From assembly GCA_905235735.1 (NCBI GenBank), contig CAJOMU010000007.1, forward strand, positions 1 to 64,000: 64,000 nt of DNA, read 5' to 3'. Under the pieces are notes generated by a model. That model made no database searches. It saw only the letters and a program-made list of their open reading frames with translations, and was not told the DNA's origin. The DNA is from an uncultured Synergistales bacterium. Lineage in GTDB: Bacteria; Synergistota; Synergistia; Synergistales; Aminobacteriaceae. The translations under genes were made by a program, and so were the position numbers. Position 1 is the first letter of the stretch. Each line of letters starts with the position of its first letter. This document shows positions 34,704 through 43,117 of the stretch, piece by piece.

Positions 34704-35886
34704 TCTCAACGATACACCTTCGGGTGAAAGAGTTCACATAGCATTCTTCGGATTGAGGAACGCAGGTAAATCTTCACTAGTCAATGCTGTAACTGGTCAG
34801 GAACTTTCAGTTGTGTCTGATGTTAAAGGCACAACTACTGACCCTGTTCGCAAGGCTATGGAACTTCTTCCTCTTGGCCCTGTCGTTATCATCGATACAC
34901 CTGGACTTGATGATGAAGGTGCACTCGGTGAACTCAGAGTTAAACGCGCTTTGAATGTGCTATCGAATTGTGATGTCGCGGTACTCGTTCATGATTCGAC
35001 GAGTGAGTTTACGCAGGCTGAAATCGATTTAGTGAATATCTTTCAGTCTCGTAAACTTCCGTATGTCGTTGCATACAACAAATCTGATTTGCTGAATGAC
35101 ATTCCCAATGATGATAACGTTTATGTGAGTGCAGTTACAGGTTTCAACGTGAACGTACTGAAGGAAAAGATTGCGAGCTTGGCCAAGAAGAATGTATCCG
35201 AGAAAAGGCTAGTCTCTGATTTGCTATCGAAAGGAGATGTTGTGATTCTCGTTGTGCCTATCGATAAGGCTGCTCCAAAAGGAAGATTGATTCTCCCTCA
35301 GCAGCAGACTATTCGCGACATTCTTGATTCAGGTTGCAATGCGTTCGTGTGTCAGGAAGACGAACTTGCACATGTTCTTGATACTCTGAAAGTTAAACCT
35401 AAACTCGTAATCACTGATTCACAAGTATTCGGGAAAGTTGATGCCATTGTTCCGAAAGATATTTTGCTGACTTCATTTTCGATTCTGTTTGCTCGATACA
35501 AAGGAGACCTTAATACGCTGGTCAATGGTTCAGAGAAATTATCATGCCTCAATGACGGCGACAAAGTCCTAATCTCCGAAGGCTGTACTCATCACAGGCA
35601 ATGCGGCGATATTGGCACTGAGAAAATGCCCGCGTGGATTAGAGCATTCTCACATTCAAACCCTGAGTTCAGATTCACTTCGGGCGGTGAGTTTCCTGAT
35701 TCTGAATCATTGAAGGAATATGCATTAGTCGTTCACTGCGGAGGATGTATGCTCAATGAACAGGAAATGAAATCGAGACTTGAACGCGCTAATCTTGCCG
35801 GAGTTCCGATTGTGAATTACGGCATTGCGATTGCGGAAATGCATGGAATATTACGCAGGAGTTTAGAACCCTTCAATATCTTATGA
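34675..35886 (+). CDS. hydF: [FeFe]-hydrogenase maturation GTPase HydF
   Basis: A 403-residue scaffold that builds the 2Fe subcluster and hands it to the hydrogenase. The N-terminal GTPase has GLRNAGKSSL, TTTDPV, DTPGLDDEG and NKSD. The C-terminal cluster domain carries C304-T-H306 and HCGGC (H354, C355, C358), the CxH...HCxxC pattern of HydF. It begins inside the end of hydG (ATG 34675, or 34681 two codons later), so the two are translationally coupled. It overlaps the next gene by 4 bases. Confidence 0.95.
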   Translation: MVMHEISGSSLNDTPSGERVHIAFFGLRNAGKSSLVNAVTGQELSVVSDVKGTTTDPVRKAMELLPLGPVVIIDTPGLDDEGALGELRVKRALNVLSNCDVAVLVHDSTSEFTQAEIDLVNIFQSRKLPYVVAYNKSDLLNDIPNDDNVYVSAVTGFNVNVLKEKIASLAKKNVSEKRLVSDLLSKGDVVILVVPIDKAAPKGRLILPQQQTIRDILDSGCNAFVCQEDELAHVLDTLKVKPKLVITDSQVFGKVDAIVPKDILLTSFSILFARYKGDLNTLVNGSEKLSCLNDGDKVLISEGCTHHRQCGDIGTEKMPAWIRAFSHSNPEFRFTSGGEFPDSESLKEYALVVHCGGCMLNEQEMKSRLERANLAGVPIVNYGIAIAEMHGILRRSLEPFNIL

Positions 35887-37664
35887 GACGCAATAACCTC
35901 TTCAGACTCCTGCACGATATATTTTCGTTCTTCCCCGTTAAACTCCCTTTTGTTGTCTTCATTATTCTCTTCTGTGCCGCTGTTAATACATTGCCGTCAA
36001 TCTTCATTCAGAAAGTTATCGCTCTCATTGAGAATTCAGATGCTAATGCTTCATGGCCTGACTTAAGCTATCAACTCGTAAGGCTGCTTGTCATTCTAGG
36101 AGGCTTATATGTCTTGTCGCTTATGGGAGTATTATTGCAGGGTCAGATTGGTGCAGAGATTACACAAGGTGTATTGATGAGATTCAGAAAGAAAATGTTC
36201 GATAGAATGCAGAACCTTCCGATTAAATTCTTTGACTCGAACTCTCACGGAGACATCATGAGCCATTATACGAATGATGTAGATTCATTGAGACAATTAG
36301 TATCGCAGGCCATGCCTCAAATGCTCACGTCCATTATCACAATCACGTCTATTCTCTCAATCATGCTCTGGTTCTCACTATGGCTCACTCTCGTTACTAT
36401 GGTTGGTATCACCGCAATGTTCATCGTAACGAAACGTACAGGCGGACGCAGTGCTCATCATTTCAGGAGACAGCAGAAGAATACAGGCAAACTTGAAGGA
36501 TTCGCTGAGGAAATCATGAACGGTCAGAAGGTCGTCAAAGTATTCTGTCATGAAGAGGAATGCATAAAGGATTTTGAGCGTCTCAATGAGGAACTGTTCA
36601 CCGAATCAGAGAATGCCAACAAGAGAGCTAATACGCTTGGCCCAATCCTGAATAACATCGGGAATATTCTCTATGCATCAATAGCACTCTCTGGAGGCAT
36701 ATTGATTCTCTCAGGTGTTCGGAACATCAGCATATCGGGATTGCCCATGAGCATTAGTGTCGCAGTTCCATTCCTGAACATGACGAAACAGTTCGCAATG
36801 AATATCAATCATTTCTCAATGCACATTAACGCAATCGTATCTGGTCTTGCAGGTGCAGGTAGAATATATGCTGTCATTGATTCTGAACCTGAAGATGATA
36901 ACGGAAAGATTGAAGTTGAACGTGAACACACTCAGGGCAGAATTGAATTCAGACATGTAAACTTCGGTTACACTGATGATGTCGATGTTCTTCATGATAT
37001 TACTATCTCTGCAATGCCCGGACAGAAGACAGCTCTTGTAGGTTCAACAGGAGCAGGAAAAACTACAATCGCGAATCTAATTCCGAGATTTTATGATGTC
37101 CATTCAGGAGAGATATTCTATGACGGAATTAATATTCAGGACATAAAGAAGTCATCGCTGAGACGGAATTTAGGAATCGTTCTTCAGGATACTAATCTGT
37201 TCACAGGTTCAGTTCTCGAAAATATTCGTTACGGTAGGCTTGATGCAACAGATAATGAATGCATTAATGCCGCAAAGTTATCGGGTGCAGATGATTTTAT
37301 CTCACGGCTTCCTGAAGGTTACAATACTATCCTCACTGGTAACGGCGCAAATCTCTCACAGGGTCAGCGTCAGTTAATCGCTATTTCACGTGCGGCTGTT
37401 GCAGACCCAGCTGTTATGATTCTCGATGAGGCTACATCTTCAATTGATACTCGAACTGAGGCACTCGTTCAAAGAGGTATGGATGCACTCATGAAAGGCA
37501 GAACTGTATTTGTGATTGCTCATAGGCTCTCAACGGTAAGGAATTCGGATTTAATTCTTGTTATGGAACACGGAAGAATAATTGAACGCGGAACTCATGA
37601 TGAATTAATTGCTATGAAGGGCAGGTACTATAAGCTGTACACTGGAGCTTTTGAGCTATCATAG
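35883..37664 (+). CDS. ABC exporter, fused membrane and ATPase domains
   Basis: A 593-residue half-transporter of the MsbA/multidrug type. Six membrane helices fill about 1-320. The ATPase domain has Walker A GSTGAGKTT near 384-392, the signature LSQGQRQLI near 490, Walker B VMILDEATSS near 510 and AHRLST near 545. It probably exports a lipid, peptide or drug as a homodimer, or with a partner encoded elsewhere. Its ATG overlaps the hydF stop (ATGA). This is tight coupling to hydrogenase maturation, which may be only positional. Confidence 0.92.
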   Translation: MRRNNLFRLLHDIFSFFPVKLPFVVFIILFCAAVNTLPSIFIQKVIALIENSDANASWPDLSYQLVRLLVILGGLYVLSLMGVLLQGQIGAEITQGVLMRFRKKMFDRMQNLPIKFFDSNSHGDIMSHYTNDVDSLRQLVSQAMPQMLTSIITITSILSIMLWFSLWLTLVTMVGITAMFIVTKRTGGRSAHHFRRQQKNTGKLEGFAEEIMNGQKVVKVFCHEEECIKDFERLNEELFTESENANKRANTLGPILNNIGNILYASIALSGGILILSGVRNISISGLPMSISVAVPFLNMTKQFAMNINHFSMHINAIVSGLAGAGRIYAVIDSEPEDDNGKIEVEREHTQGRIEFRHVNFGYTDDVDVLHDITISAMPGQKTALVGSTGAGKTTIANLIPRFYDVHSGEIFYDGINIQDIKKSSLRRNLGIVLQDTNLFTGSVLENIRYGRLDATDNECINAAKLSGADDFISRLPEGYNTILTGNGANLSQGQRQLIAISRAAVADPAVMILDEATSSIDTRTEALVQRGMDALMKGRTVFVIAHRLSTVRNSDLILVMEHGRIIERGTHDELIAMKGRYYKLYTGAFELS

Positions 37665-37703
37665 AGATATAATGAGAAAAATTTTCATGCTGGAGTGATT
37701 GTT

Positions 37704-37928
37704 ATGCACTGTAACGTTAAATTCTTCTGGGACAGCGATTCTAAAGTATGGGTTGCTACGTGTAAAGAAATACCAAGCCTCATGCTTGAATCTGGTTCTT
37801 TTGACGCACTAATTGAAAGAGTGAAATATACATTGCCGGAGATGCTTGAATTAGATGACGTAGATGTGGATTATTGTGATTTGGAATTCATATCGCAAAG
37901 GCTCGACAGGGTGCGTATAGTTGGCTGA
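37704..37928 (+). CDS. HicB-like / DUF1902 antitoxin
   Basis: A 74-residue protein of the DUF1902/HicB type: NVKFFWDSDSKVWVATCKEIPSL at the N-terminus is the partly degraded RNase-H-like fold of these antitoxins. No obvious DNA-binding domain follows, so it may act only by binding its toxin. I start at the ATG 37704, 8 bases after GGAG. Its end overlaps the HicA-like gene by 8 bases, the usual pairing with antitoxin first. Confidence 0.75.
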   Translation: MHCNVKFFWDSDSKVWVATCKEIPSLMLESGSFDALIERVKYTLPEMLELDDVDVDYCDLEFISQRLDRVRIVG

Positions 37929-38118
37929 ATTTGAGAAGAAAATACGAAAGATTTTAGCTAAACACGGATGCTTCTTCGTAAGACACGGCAAGGGAGATCA
38001 TGATATATGGTTCAGTCCTGTCTCAAACCGTGAGTTTGTTGTTGACGGGAAAATAAAATCACGACACATTGCTAATGCGATAATGAAGCAGGCGGGCTTG
38101 TCGTATAAATTTGATTAA
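37921..38118 (+). CDS. HicA-like mRNA interferase toxin
   Basis: A 65-residue protein with the double-stranded-RNA-binding-like HicA fold: KIRKILAKHGCFFVRHGKGDHDIW, where the His after GKGD is at the catalytic position, and HIANAIMKQAG at the end. HicA toxins cleave mRNA. The start is a TTG at 37921 inside the antitoxin gene. Its stop overlaps the rarA start (TAATG), so toxin, antitoxin and rarA are read from one message. Confidence 0.8.
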   Translation: MAEFEKKIRKILAKHGCFFVRHGKGDHDIWFSPVSNREFVVDGKIKSRHIANAIMKQAGLSYKFD

Positions 38119-39434
38119 TGGCATATTCACTGTTTACGAATTCAATTGATGAACCTTTAGCCGCTAGAATGAGACCCGAATCACTTGAAGATTTCGCAGG
38201 TCAGGAACACTTAATCGCAGAAGGAAAAATCCTACGAAGAATCATCGACAGCGATAAAATTCCTTCAATGATATTCTGGGGGCCTCCTGGTGTTGGTAAG
38301 ACAAGTTTAGCCGGAATCATCGCAAAGAAAACTCGTGCGTCATTCATCAACTTCTCGGCAGTAACAAGCGGCATAAAAGAAATTCGCGAGATAATGAAAC
38401 AATCTGAAGCTAACAGAAATTTCGGTGAACGTACAATCTTATTCATCGATGAGATTCATAGATTCAATAAGGCACAGCAGGACGCATTCTTACCGTTTGT
38501 TGAGAAGGGAAGCATTATATTAATCGGAGCTACAACTGAGAACCCTTCATTTGAGATTAACAGCGCATTGCTATCAAGGTGCAAAGTGTTCGTTCTGAAG
38601 CCTCTCAGCATTAATGACATCGTGAAGCTATTGAAGAGGGCATTGAATTTTCTCGGAGGCACAATCTCAATCACTGATGATGTTTTACATTCAGTCGCAA
38701 ATTTTTCAAATGGTGATGCTCGAACTGCAATATCATTAATCGAGATGATGCATTCAAATTCAGAAATTATTGACGGGAGAATCACAATCACATCAGAAAT
38801 ATTTGAGCAATGCACATCACGAAAATCACTCTTATACGATAAGAACGGTGAAGAACATTACAACCTAATCTCAGCACTTCATAAGTCTATGCGCAATTCT
38901 GATCCTGATGCTGCGGTCTACTGGTTAGCTCGAATGTTAGAGGCAGGTGAAGACCCTTTATATATTGCAAGAAGGGTTGTACGTTTCGCGAGTGAAGATG
39001 TCGGACTTTCAGACCCTAATGCGTTATCTATGGCTGTTGCGGCTTATCATGCATGTCATTTCATCGGTATGCCCGAATGTTCCGTTAATCTCGCTCAGGC
39101 TGTCATTCACCTTTCCATAACTCCGAAATCCAATTCCGTCTACATGGCCTACAATGCAGCACGTGATGACGCATTGAAACATTCAAATGAACCTGTGCCT
39201 CTTCACATCAGGAATGCTCCCACGAGTTTAATGCGTGAACTCAATTACGGGAAAGGCTATCAGTATGCTCATGATTACGATGATAAGATTACAGCTATGC
39301 AATGTCTTCCTGATTCACTAATTGGCAGAGAGTATTACGTTCCGACAGAACAAGGAAGTGAATCGCGATACAAGAATCGACTCGAACAAATTAAATCATG
39401 GAAAGCAGAACATACAAAAAATCCCCCGCCATAA
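38118..39434 (+). CDS. rarA: replication-associated recombination protein A (AAA+ ATPase)
   Basis: A 438-residue AAA+ ATPase (MgsA/RarA) that works at stalled replication forks. Walker A GPPGVGKT lies near 55-62, Walker B FIDEIHRFNKAQQDAFLPF near 113-131, sensor GATTENPSFE near 143, and the C-terminal tetramerisation region ends with YGKGYQYAHDY. The start ATG overlaps the hicA-like stop. The 3' end contains a hairpin that serves the convergent EAL gene. Confidence 0.95.
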   Translation: MAYSLFTNSIDEPLAARMRPESLEDFAGQEHLIAEGKILRRIIDSDKIPSMIFWGPPGVGKTSLAGIIAKKTRASFINFSAVTSGIKEIREIMKQSEANRNFGERTILFIDEIHRFNKAQQDAFLPFVEKGSIILIGATTENPSFEINSALLSRCKVFVLKPLSINDIVKLLKRALNFLGGTISITDDVLHSVANFSNGDARTAISLIEMMHSNSEIIDGRITITSEIFEQCTSRKSLLYDKNGEEHYNLISALHKSMRNSDPDAAVYWLARMLEAGEDPLYIARRVVRFASEDVGLSDPNALSMAVAAYHACHFIGMPECSVNLAQAVIHLSITPKSNSVYMAYNAARDDALKHSNEPVPLHIRNAPTSLMRELNYGKGYQYAHDYDDKITAMQCLPDSLIGREYYVPTEQGSESRYKNRLEQIKSWKAEHTKNPPP

Positions 39435-39445
39435 TAACAGGGGAT
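39415..39445 (-). terminator. intrinsic terminator of the EAL gene
   Basis: On the minus strand ATCCCC / GGGGAT forms a stem followed by six T. It overlaps the last codons of the convergent rarA. Confidence 0.75.
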
Positions 39446-39456
39446 AGTTTACATTC

Positions 39457-41118
39457 TTAGTTTCGTATATGCGGTGCTGGCTTACCGAATAAATATCCCT
39501 GCGCTAAATCACAGCCTGCCTTCTTCAGGAATTCAAGTTGTTCTTCAGTCTCAACTCCTTTGGTCAATGCCGGTATACCCAATCGTCTCGCCATTTCTAT
39601 TATCGCCGAGATTATCACATACGCTTTCTCATCGTTCGTTGAACTTATCATGTCCATATCAATCTTCAGTCCGTCCAGCGTGAAATCTTTCAGAACTTTC
39701 AATGATGAATACCCTGCTCCGAATGCGTCCATCCATACATTGAAACCATGTTTGCGAAGTCTTTCTGATTCGTGTTTCATCACTTCCATATCTACAGCGA
39801 TTAAGCTCTCTGTGAGTTCAAATCTCAGCATCTCATGGGGAATTCCATTCTTCTCTACTGCATCTTCAATCACCTGAACTATATCCGTAAGCTCAAAGTC
39901 CAGACGAGAGAGATTCAATGATACAGGTACAAGTTCTTCACCGTGATCTCTGCGTTCCCTTAAACCCTCGCAGACCTCATTTATCATGAAGCTGTCCAGT
40001 TTATGAATCATATGTTGTTCCTCAAGCACATGCAGAAAGTCCGCAGGTGATAATCTTCCGTACTTCTTGTCTTCCCACCTCGTTAATGCTTCTAATGATG
40101 AAACTTTACCTGTACGAACATCAACAACAGGCTGAAAGTATACCTTTATATGTCCTGAACTCAATGCTTCATCGAACGACGCAAGTATATGTTCCTGAAG
40201 ATTAAGTTTCTCCGCCATCTTTCCATCGTAGAACTGAACCGTTGAACCGTATTCGCGCTTTATCGAATCACATGCTAATTTTGCACAGTCGCATGTTACT
40301 ATTATGTCTTGTGCCGCATCTCTTATCTTGTATACTCCGGCTTTGATTTCTACTATTACTCCCCTTCGTATGTTGTTGATTCTCACTGTCATTCTCTTTA
40401 TTCTCTCGGCCAGATCGTCCTGACATGTAAGAACAACAAAGTGATCGCATTCAAACCTTGCAGCCATTTCACCTGGAAACGTATCCTGCAATATTCTCGC
40501 AATCGACTTCAGCATCCTGTCTCCGCCGCTGAAACCGTATGTCTCATTGTACGTGTGAAAATTCCTAATGTTGAAGTACACACAGTAAGGTGTCTTGCCG
40601 TTCTCAATGAGCCTCTTGATTACTTCAGGTGCTTTCAGCCGGAAATGTTTTATGTTGTACAGTCCAGTCAGTTCATCAGTGTCATATTCTTTCGGCTGAG
40701 GTGCAGTCTGTCCGGAATGTTCGAGAAGTTTCTCGCGTAAATCCATGTCGTGAAGATACACGTAGAATATATCTCCCAGTTCATCATCATGCACGAACCT
40801 TCCCCAGTCTTCAACTTCCTTAATGCGTCCGTTCTTCGTGATTATCCTGTACGTTATGTAGTCGTACCCTTTGCTGTGCTTTATCTGGTCATTGATAATC
40901 TTGTCTACTTCTTCAATATCTTCTGGGTAAACTACGTTCGCAAAACTTCCTCCCGTGAATCTCATGAAATCCTGAGCCGAATCGCATTCAAATATAATTG
41001 AGATGTCATCACTCACAAATATTATGTCGTATGTCTCATTGGCTCTGTAAACCAGAAGTGTACCAGGCATATTTTCGGCAAGTTTTCTAATCGTTATGCT
41101 GTCGTTCTCATTGTACAT
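39457..41118 (-). CDS. PAS-GGDEF(degenerate)-EAL signalling protein
   Basis: A 553-residue c-di-GMP-type protein. A PAS sensor domain (about 1-130) is followed by a GGDEF domain whose active site reads ECDHF (223-227), so cyclase activity is very unlikely. The EAL domain keeps the catalytic E343 in EALTRW, ELTES, LKIDMD and GVETEEQ. The usual Asp-Asp pair before FG is D464-A465, which may weaken metal binding. It could hydrolyse c-di-GMP or only bind it. It is last in a unit with two hybrid kinases. Confidence 0.88.
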   Translation of the reverse strand: MYNENDSITIRKLAENMPGTLLVYRANETYDIIFVSDDISIIFECDSAQDFMRFTGGSFANVVYPEDIEEVDKIINDQIKHSKGYDYITYRIITKNGRIKEVEDWGRFVHDDELGDIFYVYLHDMDLREKLLEHSGQTAPQPKEYDTDELTGLYNIKHFRLKAPEVIKRLIENGKTPYCVYFNIRNFHTYNETYGFSGGDRMLKSIARILQDTFPGEMAARFECDHFVVLTCQDDLAERIKRMTVRINNIRRGVIVEIKAGVYKIRDAAQDIIVTCDCAKLACDSIKREYGSTVQFYDGKMAEKLNLQEHILASFDEALSSGHIKVYFQPVVDVRTGKVSSLEALTRWEDKKYGRLSPADFLHVLEEQHMIHKLDSFMINEVCEGLRERRDHGEELVPVSLNLSRLDFELTDIVQVIEDAVEKNGIPHEMLRFELTESLIAVDMEVMKHESERLRKHGFNVWMDAFGAGYSSLKVLKDFTLDGLKIDMDMISSTNDEKAYVIISAIIEMARRLGIPALTKGVETEEQLEFLKKAGCDLAQGYLFGKPAPHIRN

Positions 41119-41144
41119 TACGCACTATCTCTCCTCTGTGATTT

Positions 41145-43112
41145 TTATGACCGTATCTTTAAGTTCTCTGGAAGATATTTCGCCAGTATCTTTTTAAGCG
41201 CATCCGTCTTTATAGGTTTCGGCATGTAATCATTAAAACCGTAAGACATATATTCCTCACGGAGACCTGAACCTGAATTCGCAGTGAGTGCAATATATTT
41301 CGCAAGCCTCGAAGGCCCGTCAATATCTCTTGCCTGCTTCAGCGTTTCAATACCGTCCATGCCCGGCATCTTATGATCCAGAAATATTATGTCGTAATGA
41401 TTATCCTGAATGAGTGAAAGACATTCCTCACCTGATTCGCATGTATGAACCTGAGCCTGCGATTCCTTAAGCATTCCCTTCGCTACAACGAGATTAACGG
41501 GTGTATCATCGACTATCAGAATCTTTGCGTCAGGACACGTGAACGGTCTGTCATCATCAGGAAGAACACCTGCGGGCAATTCAGGTACATTCTGCAACAT
41601 AGTTTCGTATTCGCTGATCGTTCCCTGAAAACCGTCCTGCGATAACTGCTGTTTAAGTTCAAATGTAAATGTGCTTCCTTTTCCGTATTCACTCGATGCC
41701 TCTATCTTTCCTCCCATAAGCTCAAGAAGATAACGTACAAGCGTAAGGCCAAGTCCTGCACCCTGAATATTCTGTGTCTCATTGAGATTAACACGCTCAA
41801 ACGATTTGAAGAGTTTCGGTATGTCATCTTCCCTTATGCCTATACCTGTATCACTCACTGAGATTTTCAGCTTTACCCTTGAATGTTCTATCATCTCACC
41901 TGTTACGCTGAGTGTAATCGTTCCCTTCTTCGTATATTTCACGGCGTTATCGATAAGGTTCACGAGGACTTGTCTGATATGATCTTCATCACCGTACAAA
42001 TGTTCAGGAAGTTTTTTATCGACATCAAGAATGAAATCCAAACCCTTATTGTGTATCGTTTCAAAATTTCCTTCTTCAATATCCTTCAGGAGCTGCCACA
42101 GATGATAGTCTGCATTGTAGAGTTCCATTTTGCCGGATTCAATCTTTGATATGTCCAGAATGTTATTTATGATTGCGAGCAAATGATTGCCTGCGTTCCG
42201 AATATCAAGTGATGCCTGATGAACTGCCTGATCTCTGCTCTCACGTAGAATCATCTCATTCATTCCGAGTATTGCGTTCATTGGTGTGCGTATCTCGTGT
42301 GAAGTGTTAGCGAGGAAATCACTTTTTGCACGGTTAGCGGCGTTTGTTATTCTAGTTGATTGTTCTGCACGTTCACGTGATTCTTCGAGTTCCTTTTCAA
42401 CCGTAAGCATTCGTCTGTAAGTCGGTGCCTCATAGTAGAAGAACGTTACGAAGAGAACAACAGCGGCAACAGTATACGTGAATAGAATAGTGCGCAGGAA
42501 CATGTACTGAATCACGAATGAAGCGATAAGCATAATGCCGAGTATATTCATGACGAAATACTGAGACTTCGCTGTATAGTAACTCTTATGCGTAAGCTGA
42601 AGATAAGCCGCCATTGCAATGAAGTAGAGCACATAAACAGTCTGCCATAATGTTCCGTAGTGTCCGTGAATCAATTCTCCGTATGTTGAGATCGTAAATG
42701 AGAAACCGGCAAAAGGTGGAATGAGATTCAGAATCAGCACAACGAAACTCGATAACAGAAGAAATCTGTTGAACAGATCAAAATGTTTATTATCAACATG
42801 AACATATGCCTCAACGTAACGCATTAGATGATATGCATTGATATTCACTACAGCATAGAATAATGTCCTGACTGCTACATTAACTGCATAGACGTAATTC
42901 CATCCGCCTAGAATAGCATGTGTCCAGCCATCAATGAATAGTACCGATACGACATCAAGAAGAGCGGCCAGAAATGTTGAGAGTGTTAAATGTCTAAATC
43001 GTTTATTAATCTCCGCGTTAGTTGCGTATCGTAAGAACAGAAAGGCAGTGATAACTCCGAGAAATGGAATCATCGTTGCCTCAAGCCCAACGTCAAAACC
43101 GTAAGTCAGCAT
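41145..43112 (-). CDS. hybrid sensor histidine kinase with C-terminal receiver
   Basis: A 655-residue membrane sensor. Six or seven N-terminal helices (about 1-225) are followed by HisKA with phospho-accepting H272 (TSHEIRTPMNAILGMNEMIL) and a HATPase (NLIDNAVKYT; DTGIGI; GAGLGLTL). The receiver domain has D579 in IIFLDHKMPGMDG. There is no Hpt domain, so phosphate must leave via another protein. AGGAGG precedes the ATG, 5 bases after the stop of the kinase at 43118. Confidence 0.93.
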   Translation of the reverse strand: MLTYGFDVGLEATMIPFLGVITAFLFLRYATNAEINKRFRHLTLSTFLAALLDVVSVLFIDGWTHAILGGWNYVYAVNVAVRTLFYAVVNINAYHLMRYVEAYVHVDNKHFDLFNRFLLLSSFVVLILNLIPPFAGFSFTISTYGELIHGHYGTLWQTVYVLYFIAMAAYLQLTHKSYYTAKSQYFVMNILGIMLIASFVIQYMFLRTILFTYTVAAVVLFVTFFYYEAPTYRRMLTVEKELEESRERAEQSTRITNAANRAKSDFLANTSHEIRTPMNAILGMNEMILRESRDQAVHQASLDIRNAGNHLLAIINNILDISKIESGKMELYNADYHLWQLLKDIEEGNFETIHNKGLDFILDVDKKLPEHLYGDEDHIRQVLVNLIDNAVKYTKKGTITLSVTGEMIEHSRVKLKISVSDTGIGIREDDIPKLFKSFERVNLNETQNIQGAGLGLTLVRYLLELMGGKIEASSEYGKGSTFTFELKQQLSQDGFQGTISEYETMLQNVPELPAGVLPDDDRPFTCPDAKILIVDDTPVNLVVAKGMLKESQAQVHTCESGEECLSLIQDNHYDIIFLDHKMPGMDGIETLKQARDIDGPSRLAKYIALTANSGSGLREEYMSYGFNDYMPKPIKTDALKKILAKYLPENLKIRS

Positions 43113-43117
43113 TTGCT

